Positions 45,724-52,341 of a stretch of DNA of 64,000 bases are shown here, one piece after another. How positions within the stretch are numbered: the first letter of the stretch is position 1; each line of letters begins with the position of its first letter. Position numbers and translations under genes: made by a program. The DNA is from Alphaproteobacteria bacterium (GTDB taxonomy: Bacteria > Pseudomonadota > Alphaproteobacteria > CALKHQ01), in contig JAWKYB010000014.1 in NCBI GenBank assembly GCA_041396705.1, positions 62,001-126,000 on the forward strand. The letters run 5' to 3'. Under the pieces are notes generated by a model. That model searched no databases. It was not told where the DNA came from and was given only the letters and a program-made list of their open reading frames with translations.

Positions 45724-45753
45724 ACTGTATGCATTAACGTTCATACCCTGCAA
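45724..45753 (-). promoter_or_regulatory. Possible promoter and operator of the ribose-type ABC operon
   Basis: On the minus strand TTGCAG and TACAGT are separated by 18 bases, with an AACGTT-centred element (TGAACGTTAA) between them. LacI-family operators often have a central CG of this kind. The start codon lies about 93 bases downstream. Confidence 0.4.
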
Positions 45754-45835
45754 CCGGTAACCCGGGCCGCGCGGCGCGTGCCGCCCCCGCCGGACCGCAT
45801 GCCGCGCTGACGCCGGCGCGGCGCCAGGATCGCAA

Positions 45836-45858
45836 CGGCCCCCGTTTTTGCGGGGCCG
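45836..45858. terminator. Hairpin terminator after the first tandem Flp gene
   Basis: Stem CGGCCCC paired with GGGGCCG around a T-rich loop. On the plus strand it is followed by TTTTG; on the minus strand by TTG. It may act in both directions, between the convergent-facing Flp 3' end and the ABC operon promoter. Confidence 0.5.
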
Positions 45859-45903
45859 TTTTGCCGAGCGGAGGCCGCGTTGTCTGACGGGTTGCGGTCT
45901 GCG

Positions 45904-46098
45904 CTATTCGGCGGCGGGGAGGACGCCGTCGATGGAGGAGGAGGCGGTGTCGAAGACGGCGGCGAGGCTGTCGCCCATGGCGCCGAGTGCGGTGATGGCG
46001 GCGACGGAGACCATGGCGCCGATCAGGCCGTATTCGATGGCGGTGGCGCCGCAGTCGTCGGCGATGAAGCGGCGGAAGGCGGTGGCGAAGCGGGTCAT
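45904..46098 (-). CDS. Flp-type pilin
   Basis: A 64-residue Flp/Tad pilin precursor, MTRFATAFRRFIADDCGATA followed by IEYGLIGAMVSVAAITALGA. The prepilin processing site lies before the hydrophobic helix, with the conserved Glu at position +5 after Gly. It is one of three tandem paralogues (45.9, 46.4 and 47.0 kb) that share the GATAIEYGLI core almost exactly. It alone has a Cys in the leader. A ribosome site AGGAG lies upstream. A shared regulatory region (copy B) is about 160 bases before it. Confidence 0.95.
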   Translation of the reverse strand: MTRFATAFRRFIADDCGATAIEYGLIGAMVSVAAITALGAMGDSLAAVFDTASSSIDGVLPAAE

Positions 46099-46198
46099 GG
46101 GTGGATCTCCTGCCTGGAGGGGGTTTCGGACCTGTTCCTGCCTGTCCGGCCCCGGTTTTGGGTTCGTCGGGGGTTGTGTTGTCCCCGTGGCAAAACCT

Positions 46199-46266
46199 TC
46201 GCAAAAGCGGCGGGAGTTTGCAAGACAAAAGCGGAGAACCCGCTGTGAATACTATTCGATATCGAG
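46199..46266 (-). promoter_or_regulatory. Shared Flp upstream region, copy B
   Basis: Plus-strand blocks TCGCAAA (46199-46205), TTTGCAAG (46217-46224) and TTCGATATCGA (46255-46265). Spacing is the same as in copies A and C. The start of the Flp gene is about 100 bases further on the minus strand. Confidence 0.6.
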
Positions 46267-46336
46267 ATTTGTTTGTGGTTAATACTATGTTTCTTTACGA
46301 CGCCTGCCGGCACCCGCCTGCCCCCATAACGGCGAA

Positions 46337-46360
46337 GGGGACGCCGGCATCGGCGTCCCC
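46337..46360 (-). terminator. Hairpin after the second tandem Flp gene
   Basis: GGGGACGCCGG-CATC-GGCGTCCCC is a strong hairpin. On the minus strand it is followed by TTCGCC, so the T-tract is poor. This locus has no GTCAGACAAC motif. Confidence 0.5.
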
Positions 46361-46432
46361 TCCAGGGCAGTGAAGCGCGCGATGGAAGGCGGCGGAGGCG
46401 CCTGGCCGGGCGCCCCCGCCATCCGGTCGGGT

Positions 46433-46627
46433 CTACTCGCCGCCGGCAGGCAGGGCGCCGTCGACCGAGTCCGACACGGTGGTGAACAGGCTGTCCAGGC
46501 TGTCGCCCATCGCGCTCAGCGCGGTGATGGCGGCGACCGAGACCAGGGCGGCGATCAGGCCATACTCGATGGCGGTGGCGCCGTCCTCGTTGGAAAGGAA
46601 ACGCTTGAAGCTGGCGAAGGCGGTCAT
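46433..46627 (-). CDS. Flp-type pilin
   Basis: A 64-residue pilin precursor, MTAFASFKRFLSNEDGATAI then EYGLIAALVSVAAITALSAM. The mature part is nearly the same as in the neighbouring copy at 46956 (DGATAIEYGLIAALVSVAAI), so the two are recent duplicates. A weak ribosome site (AGGAG, 7 bases upstream) is seen. Copy C of the shared upstream blocks precedes it by about 90-155 bases. Confidence 0.95.
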   Translation of the reverse strand: MTAFASFKRFLSNEDGATAIEYGLIAALVSVAAITALSAMGDSLDSLFTTVSDSVDGALPAGGE

Positions 46628-46714
46628 GGTTTCAACTCCTGCCTGGTGTTGCGCCGGCCTTTGCGGCCGGTCCGGGTGAGTGAGGGTCCGTACCTCGAAC
46701 CCGCCCCAAAGACA

Positions 46715-46782
46715 TCGCAAATCCCGCCGACATTTGCAAGAGAAACCGCGCAAACAACGCTCAGTTATTGTTCGAAATCGAG
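46715..46782 (-). promoter_or_regulatory. Shared Flp upstream region, copy C
   Basis: Plus-strand blocks TCGCAAA (46715-46721), TTTGCAAG (46733-46740) and TTCGAAATCGA (46771-46781), at the same 18 and 38 base spacing as copies A and B. Confidence 0.6.
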
Positions 46783-46864
46783 CCAATTACTTCAAACATT
46801 TGTCCCGACTTCCCATCAAACTCTTCGCAATTCCAATCCTTCCCCCAACAGACCGCAACGAAAA

Positions 46865-46890
46865 CGGCCCGCGGTGGGAACCGCGGGCCG
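46865..46890 (-). terminator. Rho-independent terminator after the third tandem Flp gene
   Basis: CGGCCCGCGG-TGGGAA-CCGCGGGCCG hairpin, followed on the minus strand by TTTTCGTT. GTCAGACAAC lies 21 bases before it. Confidence 0.75.
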
Positions 46891-46955
46891 CCGGATTGCC
46901 GGGCATGGGCGTTGTCTGACGAACCGTGCCGCAGTGCCGCCGTGGAAGGCGGCGC

Positions 46956-47147
46956 CTACTCGCCGCCGGGCAGGGCCCCGTCGACCGCGGTCGAGACGGT
47001 GGTGAACAGGCTTTCCAGGCTGCCGCCCATGGCGGTCAGCGCCGTGATCGCCGCCACCGAGACCAGGGCGGCGATCAGGCCGTATTCGATGGCGGTCGCG
47101 CCATCGTCGCGAACGAGGAACGCGCGCAAGCGGGCGAAGCGGATCAT
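46956..47147 (-). CDS. Flp-type pilin
   Basis: A 63-residue pilin precursor, MIRFARLRAFLVRDDGATAI then EYGLIAALVSVAAITALTAM. Same core as the copy at 46433. The leader is Arg-rich, and the processing site follows the usual G before the hydrophobic helix. It is the first of the three tandem copies in transcription order. No Tad secretion gene is nearby. Upstream (minus strand) is a related but partial regulatory region (copy D), beyond which is the divergent adenylate cyclase gene. Confidence 0.95.
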   Translation of the reverse strand: MIRFARLRAFLVRDDGATAIEYGLIAALVSVAAITALTAMGGSLESLFTTVSTAVDGALPGGE

Positions 47148-47460
47148 TGCAGGACCTCCTACCTGGATCGGGGCGGCCGTCGCCGGGATCGACGGCCGTG
47201 AAGACTTGGCGCCGGCTTCGGTCCGGCTGCGGAAAGACTGCCGAATTTCTCTCAACAACACAACGATTGTCCGCCAAATTTGCAAATAAACCATTTCGAA
47301 TTCGTGGTTAATTTGAGATGAATTCTTGGCGCTGTCGGGCGGCCCGGCCGGATGCGGCTGAGAGGCTGGCCATGGCCCGGCACCGGTGACATCCTGCCGT
47401 GTCGGAGTCGTGGGCCGTCCTCGCGATCCGCTACCGCCAGGGGATTCGGCTGCGCCGCCC
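47148..47460. other. Divergent region between a Flp gene and the CHASE2 cyclase
   Basis: Holds copy D of the Flp upstream region (47279-47299): TTTGCAAA with TTCGAATTCG only 16 bases on, and no TCGCAAA block. The remaining part, up to the cyclase ATG, is GC-rich with no clear promoter. Confidence 0.5.
47279..47302 (-). promoter_or_regulatory. Shared Flp upstream region, partial copy D
   Basis: TTTGCAAA (47279-47286) and TTCGAATTCG (47295-47304). The distance is 16 bases, not 38, a difference of two DNA turns. The TCGCAAA block is absent. Confidence 0.4.
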
Positions 47461-49434
47461 ATGTCGAGACGCGTCGTCACCATCGCACTCACGGTCCTGG
47501 TCGCCTTCGCCATCGGCCTGTTCGCGCCGCGGCTCGGCCCGATCGCGTCGGTGGAGAACGATCTCGCCGACATGCGCATCGCGGTGTTGAACCCGGTGGC
47601 GCCGCCGCGCGACGACATCGTCGTCGTCGCGATCTCCGAATCGACCTTCGCCCACCTGCAGCGGCGCACCCCGGTCGACCGCGCGTTCCTGGCCGACCTG
47701 ATCGGCGCGCTGGAGACGGCCGGCGCCCGCGCCATCGGCATCGACATCTTCTTCGGCGAGACCACCACGCCCGAGGCCGACGCCAGGCTGCTCGCCGCGC
47801 TCAACGCGGTCCGGGTTCCCACCGTGATCGCCTGGGCCGACAGCAAGAGCGCGCCCGGCGCGATCGCCCCCTGGCAGGACGCGCTGTGGCAGCAGTTCCG
47901 CGCGCGGATCGACAACCCGGCGGTCAGCACCGGCCTCGGCCTGCTGCTGCGCGACCCGCGCGACCAGGTGGTGCGCGAGGTGTTCCGCGGCCGCGCCGGT
48001 GCCGCCGGCGGCATCGACCGCGGCTTCCCTGTCGCCCTCGCCGCCGCCGCCGGCTTCGCGCAGCCCGACGCGCTCGACCCGGTGGCGCTCGACTATTACG
48101 GCCGCCCCCGCGCCGCCCAGCCCGTGTTCCTGGAGGTGCCGGCCGAAAGCGTGAACGCCGCGGTGCCGGTGCTGTGGGACCGCGTGCGGCCGCTGATCGA
48201 GGGGCGCATCGCACTGATCGGGCTGGACATCGCCGGGTTCGACCGGCACCCGACGCCGTTCTCGCTGCTGCCGGAACAGCGCGACGGCACTGCCGGCGTG
48301 CTGTTGCACGCCCATGCGCTGGCCCAGCTGATCGACGCCCGCAGCGCGCCGGGCCAGCCGGACTGGCTGCCCTTCGTCGTCGCGGCGGTGGCCGCGGTCG
48401 GCGGTGCCCTCGCCGGCCGGCTGACCTCGCAGATGTGGCTGAAGGCACTGCTGCTGCTGCTCGGCCCGGTCGCCATCGCCGGCACCGGCCTTGCCCTGTT
48501 CGCCGGCGCCAAGCTGATGATCCACATTCTTGCCCCAAGCATCGGCTATGTGGTCGCGTTCATCGCCACAGAGCTTGGTATGGAAGCGTATCACCGCCGC
48601 GAAATCCGCCTGCTGGGCGGCGCCTTCGCCCGCTATGTCAGCCCGGCCGTCATCGCCCAGTTGCGCCGCGACCCCGGCCGGCTCGGCCTCGGCGGCGAGG
48701 AGCGGGTGATCACCGTGCTGCTGACCGACCTGACCGGTTCGGTCGCGCTGGGCGAAAGCATGCCGGCCGAACGGTTCGTCGCCGTGCTCAACGGCTATCT
48801 CGACGGCGTGTCGCGCATCGTGCTGGCCCATGACGGCACCATCGACAAATTCATCGGCGACGCGGTGATGGCGCTGTTCGGCGCCCCGCTGGACCAGCCC
48901 GACCATGCCGCGCGTGCGGTGCGCTGTGCGGTGGAGATCGACGCCTTCGCCAAGCGCTATGCCGCCGAGCAGCGCGCCGCCGGCATCGGCTTCGGCGAGA
49001 CGCGGATCGGCGTGCATACCGACGCCGCCGTCATCGGCAATTTCGGCGGCGAGAGCCGGTTCGACTACACCGCCATCGGCCGGGTCACCAACCTGTGCGC
49101 GCGGCTGGAGGCGGCCAACAAGCAGCTCGGCACCACCGTTCTGGTCAGCCAGCAGACGGTCGACCGCTGCCGCGACCTGGCGTTCCGGCCGATCGGCCGG
49201 ATCGTGCTGCGCGGCGTGACCGAGCCGATCACGGTATTTTCACCGGCAGGATTCGCTGGCGAGGCGGAAAGTGCCGCCTATATGGAGGCCTACCGGCTGC
49301 TGGAAACGGACCCGGAAGCGGCAGCGCCTGCCTTCGCGGCGCTGGCCGCAGACAATCCGGACGACCCGTTGGTGCGGCTGCATTCCCGGCGCCTGCAGGC
49401 GGGCATCAAAGGTGTGACGCTGGAACAGCCATGA
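47461..49434 (+). CDS. CHASE2 domain class III adenylate/guanylate cyclase
   Basis: Inner-membrane receptor cyclase of 657 residues. It has one N-terminal membrane segment (about residues 3-21), an extracytoplasmic CHASE2 domain (about 25-300) and three further membrane spans (about 305-380). A cytoplasmic class III cyclase domain follows (about 420-600). Catalytic-site elements visible: VLLTDLTGSVALGE near 420 (first metal Asp), DKFIGDAVMALFGAP near 462 (Lys and second Asp) and TAIGRVTNLCARLE near 540. So cyclic nucleotide synthesis is expected on an extracellular signal. It overlaps the next gene by four bases. Confidence 0.93.
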   Translation: MSRRVVTIALTVLVAFAIGLFAPRLGPIASVENDLADMRIAVLNPVAPPRDDIVVVAISESTFAHLQRRTPVDRAFLADLIGALETAGARAIGIDIFFGETTTPEADARLLAALNAVRVPTVIAWADSKSAPGAIAPWQDALWQQFRARIDNPAVSTGLGLLLRDPRDQVVREVFRGRAGAAGGIDRGFPVALAAAAGFAQPDALDPVALDYYGRPRAAQPVFLEVPAESVNAAVPVLWDRVRPLIEGRIALIGLDIAGFDRHPTPFSLLPEQRDGTAGVLLHAHALAQLIDARSAPGQPDWLPFVVAAVAAVGGALAGRLTSQMWLKALLLLLGPVAIAGTGLALFAGAKLMIHILAPSIGYVVAFIATELGMEAYHRREIRLLGGAFARYVSPAVIAQLRRDPGRLGLGGEERVITVLLTDLTGSVALGESMPAERFVAVLNGYLDGVSRIVLAHDGTIDKFIGDAVMALFGAPLDQPDHAARAVRCAVEIDAFAKRYAAEQRAAGIGFGETRIGVHTDAAVIGNFGGESRFDYTAIGRVTNLCARLEAANKQLGTTVLVSQQTVDRCRDLAFRPIGRIVLRGVTEPITVFSPAGFAGEAESAAYMEAYRLLETDPEAAAPAFAALAADNPDDPLVRLHSRRLQAGIKGVTLEQP

Positions 49435-50189
49435 CCCATCAGACCCATCGAGTGCTGCGGCGGCTGGCTGCGGCCGGCGCCATCGTCCTGTTCGCCGCCG
49501 GCGGCGTCTCCGCCGACGAGGGCGCATCCTATGTGGTGCTGGCCTCGACCGTGCCGGCCTTCCGGGTCGGCGAGCTGATCGACGACGCCATGCGGCTGGA
49601 GATCCCGCAGGGCGGCGCGCTGACGCTGATCGACGCGGTGGGCAAGATAAAGGTGATCGAGGGGCCGTTCCTCGGCCGTCTGCGCAGCGACGCCGACGAC
49701 GACGCCGAGCCGTCGTTCCTGATCGACCTGGCCAACATCATCGCGGAGGCCGACACCGCCGACGTTGCGCTCGGCATGGGCCGCACCGCCGACACCGCGC
49801 TTGGGGTCAGCCCCTGGCTGATCGCCTTCGACGCCAGCCTGGCCGGCGACCTGTGCGTGTCGCCCGAGGGCCAGCTCTTGTTCGCCCGCACCGAGTCGGA
49901 CCTGCCGGACGTGACCGCGGTGCGCTTCGCGGTCGTTGACGGCAGCGCCGCGGTCGACGTGGCCTGGCACCCCGACGATACGCTGCTGCGCTGGCCGAGC
50001 GAGCTGCCGGCGGTGGACGGCCAGGCCTATGTGCTGGACTACGGTGCGGCGCCGCGCCCGCCGGAGGTGACCATGCACCTGACCCCGGCCGACCTGCAGT
50101 CCGATTCGCACATCGCGGTCTGGCTGGCGCGGAACGGCTGCACCGGCCAGGCCGAGGCGATGGCGCGTCGGCTGGCGCTGGGCGGCTGA
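49431..50189 (+). CDS. Uncharacterised secreted protein coupled to the cyclase
   Basis: A 252-residue protein with a signal peptide (RRLAAAGAIVLFAAGGVSADE). The N-terminal mature part (YVVLASTVPAFRVGELIDD then LEIPQGGALTLIDAVGKIKVI) looks like a small beta domain, somewhat like FecR or stress-response linked domains, but no family was assigned. The C-terminal part has an LDYGAAPRPPEVTMHLTP segment and a Cys. The start overlaps the cyclase stop by four bases, so the two proteins are coexpressed and it may modulate the CHASE2 domain, which is inference. Confidence 0.65.
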   Translation: MTHQTHRVLRRLAAAGAIVLFAAGGVSADEGASYVVLASTVPAFRVGELIDDAMRLEIPQGGALTLIDAVGKIKVIEGPFLGRLRSDADDDAEPSFLIDLANIIAEADTADVALGMGRTADTALGVSPWLIAFDASLAGDLCVSPEGQLLFARTESDLPDVTAVRFAVVDGSAAVDVAWHPDDTLLRWPSELPAVDGQAYVLDYGAAPRPPEVTMHLTPADLQSDSHIAVWLARNGCTGQAEAMARRLALGG

Positions 50190-50208
50190 AGCGGAGGCCC
50201 GGATCCAA

Positions 50209-50925
50209 TTGCGCGTCCGCACCCGCACCCGGCTGACCGCGATCGGCTTCGACGCCGACGACACGCTCTGGCAGAACGAGCAGTTCTACAAGCTGACCGA
50301 GAGCCGGTTCACCGCGCTGCTGGCCGACCACGCCGACCCCGACCACCTGTCGGAGCGGCTGCTGGCGGCCGAGCGGCGCAACCTTGCCCACTACGGCTTC
50401 GGCATCAAGGGCTTCACCCTGTCGATGATCGAGACCGCGATCGAGGTCACCGACGGCCGGGTGCCGGCCGCGGTGATCGGCCGGCTGCTCGAGGCCGGAC
50501 GCGAGCTGCTGGCCCATCCGATCGAGGTGCTGCCGCACGCGCGCAGCGCGCTGGAGGCGCTGGTCGGCCGCTACCGCATCGTGCTGATCACCAAGGGCGA
50601 CCTGTTCGACCAGGAACGCAAGCTGGCCCAGTCGGGTCTGGGCGAGCTGTTCGATGCGGTCGAGATCGTCAGCGACAAGACCGCGGACACCTACCGCCGC
50701 ATCTTCGGCCAGCAGGGCACCGGCGCGGCGCAGGCGATGATGGTCGGCAACTCGCTGAAATCCGACATCCTGCCGGCGATCGACGCCGGCAGCTGGGCGG
50801 TCTATGTGCCGCACGACCTGACCTGGGCGCTGGAACACGCCGAGGCGCCGACCGACGCGCCCCGCTTCCGCCAGGCCGGCGACCTGGGCGAGCTGCCGGG
50901 CCTGGTCGCCGACCTGGTCGGGTGA
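50209..50925 (+). CDS. HAD family hydrolase
   Basis: Cytoplasmic phosphatase-like protein of 238 residues. Motif I is FDADDTLWQNE (near residue 16, DxDxT). Motif II is IVLITKG near 124, and motif III or IV is seen as VIVSDKTADTYRRI (near 150) and MMVGNSLKSDI (near 180). Similar proteins act on nucleotides or other phosphorylated metabolites. The start is TTG at 50209 with GGAGG 12 bases upstream. Gap to the preceding gene is 19 bases. Confidence 0.85.
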   Translation: MRVRTRTRLTAIGFDADDTLWQNEQFYKLTESRFTALLADHADPDHLSERLLAAERRNLAHYGFGIKGFTLSMIETAIEVTDGRVPAAVIGRLLEAGRELLAHPIEVLPHARSALEALVGRYRIVLITKGDLFDQERKLAQSGLGELFDAVEIVSDKTADTYRRIFGQQGTGAAQAMMVGNSLKSDILPAIDAGSWAVYVPHDLTWALEHAEAPTDAPRFRQAGDLGELPGLVADLVG

Positions 50926-51106
50926 ACCGATGGCGCCGCCGCGACGACTGAGGCAGGGACACGACCATAATTCCGTCGCAGTTGCATGGTCTAAGGCACG
51001 TCAACGCAACGCTGCCGCACCCCGGCGGCAGAACGATACGATCAAGCGGTTTTACCCGGACGCCGCCCGGCGGGCAGCGACCGATCCACGCTCGGAGACC
51101 TGAACG

Positions 51107-51415
51107 ATGAAGATCCTCGCCCTCGCCGGCCTCGCCCTTTCGCTCACCATCGGCTCCGCCGGCATCGCGCTCGCCGACGATGCCGTCGCCCCGTCGGTCG
51201 CGCTGGACGGCGCCCACACCGAGGCCGCCGCGCGTCAGCGCACGGCCGAGGACAGCGCCACCCGCAGCCTGCTGGCCGCCCCTGCCGGCGGCGCGGCCGC
51301 GGTGACCTGCGATACCGCCTGGACCGACTGCCAGGGCCAGCACGAGACGGCGGCGAAGTCCGCCGACGCCGCCACCGACAACGAGGCGGTCAGCGGCAGC
51401 AGCGCGCAGCAGTAA
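51107..51415 (+). CDS. Uncharacterised small secreted protein
   Basis: A 102-residue protein with a clear signal peptide (MKILALAGLALSLTIGSAG, cleavage before ADDA). The mature part has two Cys residues (CDTAWTDC near 71-78) and a low-complexity Ala/Ser/Asp tail. No family was recognised. GGAG lies just before the start. It may be a small periplasmic or secreted stress protein, but that is speculation. Confidence 0.65.
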   Translation: MKILALAGLALSLTIGSAGIALADDAVAPSVALDGAHTEAAARQRTAEDSATRSLLAAPAGGAAAVTCDTAWTDCQGQHETAAKSADAATDNEAVSGSSAQQ

Positions 51416-51469
51416 CGCCGCCGCCCGCCCGGCGCGCCGTCACCGGCGCGCCGCATCCCGCCCGCGCGC

Positions 51470-51964
51470 CTACGGCACCCACAGGCCGCGAGCCTTGTGC
51501 CAGTCGGCGATCGATTCCTCCGGATAGCCGTCGAACTGCCGGTCGTTCGGCCCGAGCTGGGGCACCACCCAGTCGGGCTTGAACGCCAGCATGATGTGCA
51601 CGCTTTCCGGCGGCACCGGCAGCGGCGTTTCCACCGCCGACGCGAACGGGTGGATCAGCTCCGGCCAGGTCGGGTCGTAGAGCCATAGCGCGCTGGCGCA
51701 GTGGCGGCAGAAGTTGCGCTGGCCGCTGCTGGTGCGGCAGCGGCCGTCGGCGTCGGCGATTTCCGCCCGGTAGACCGACAGCGCCTCGCGCCCGCTGACC
51801 GACAGGCTGGCGCTGAGCGCGCCCAGGTTGATCGCATAGCCGCCGCCGCCGGCCGTGCGCCGGCAGATGCCGCAATAGCAGCGCATGAACGGCTGCGGCG
51901 TGTGGCTGTCCATGGCGAAGCGGACGGCGCCGCAGTCGCAGCGGCCCTCGAGCCGGATCGGCAT
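51470..51964 (-). CDS. GFA family protein (CENP-V/GFA zinc domain)
   Basis: A 164-residue protein of the glutathione-dependent formaldehyde-activating family. Zinc ligands: CDCGAVRF (residues 8-15), CYCGICRR near 29-36 and FCRHCAS near 83-89. Formaldehyde activity is disputed for many members, so only the family is claimed. It precedes a small uncharacterised gene on the same strand, with a 15-base gap. Confidence 0.85.
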   Translation of the reverse strand: MPIRLEGRCDCGAVRFAMDSHTPQPFMRCYCGICRRTAGGGGYAINLGALSASLSVSGREALSVYRAEIADADGRCRTSSGQRNFCRHCASALWLYDPTWPELIHPFASAVETPLPVPPESVHIMLAFKPDWVVPQLGPNDRQFDGYPEESIADWHKARGLWVP

Positions 51965-51979
51965 CGCGGTCGGACCGGC

Positions 51980-52198
51980 TCAGTCGTGCAGCACGGAGCA
52001 GGCCTGCGCGATCAGGCTGGCCGCGGTGTCGGAGCCGACCTGGTCCAGATTCTCCAGCAGGCACTCCGCCTGTTCGGCCGACATGCCGCTCTGCGCCCCG
52101 GCCGGCGCATTGCCGACCGCCCAGAACATCAGTCCGATCGCCACCGCGATCGCCAGCGCACTGACCGTCATCACGTTGCGCCGATTCTCGCCGGACAT
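51980..52198 (-). CDS. Small membrane-anchored protein with a conserved C-terminal motif
   Basis: A 72-residue protein with an N-terminal membrane span (about residues 9-29). The C-terminal part ECLLENLDQVGSDTAASLIA then QACSVLHD resembles a short motif (Cys, then Leu-Glu-Asn-Leu, then GSDTAA-IAQAC) found in small proteins of other Gram-negative bacteria. Both Cys residues are conserved in such motifs and could pair. Function is unknown. Confidence 0.6.
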   Translation of the reverse strand: MSGENRRNVMTVSALAIAVAIGLMFWAVGNAPAGAQSGMSAEQAECLLENLDQVGSDTAASLIAQACSVLHD

Positions 52199-52341
52199 CG
52201 CATCCCCCTTCCCGTCGCGCCGCCCCCGCGGCCGCAGCGGTCAAGCCTGACCGGCCATGCCCGCGCGGTCAAGCCGCGGCTGGACAACGGCCGCGCCCCG
52301 CGCCACCGTGGCAGCGACGATTCCGCCGACGGAGCGCCCCG

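Larger units (their letters stand above)
46099..46432. other. Gene-free region with Flp upstream copy B and a terminator
   Basis: Holds the leader of the first tandem Flp gene (46099-46198), copy B of the shared blocks (46199-46266) and the terminator of the second Flp gene (46337-46360). Nothing else was seen. Confidence 0.6.
46628..46955. other. Gene-free region with Flp upstream copy C and a terminator
   Basis: Holds copy C of the shared blocks (46715-46782), the hairpin terminator at 46865-46890 and the GTCAGACAAC motif (46920-46911 on the minus strand). No other gene signal was seen. Confidence 0.6.

Noticed and set aside
41080..46782. Sigma-54 promoters for the pilin genes
   Set aside because: The spacing of GG and GC elements in the shared blocks does not fit GG-N10-GC in any copy.
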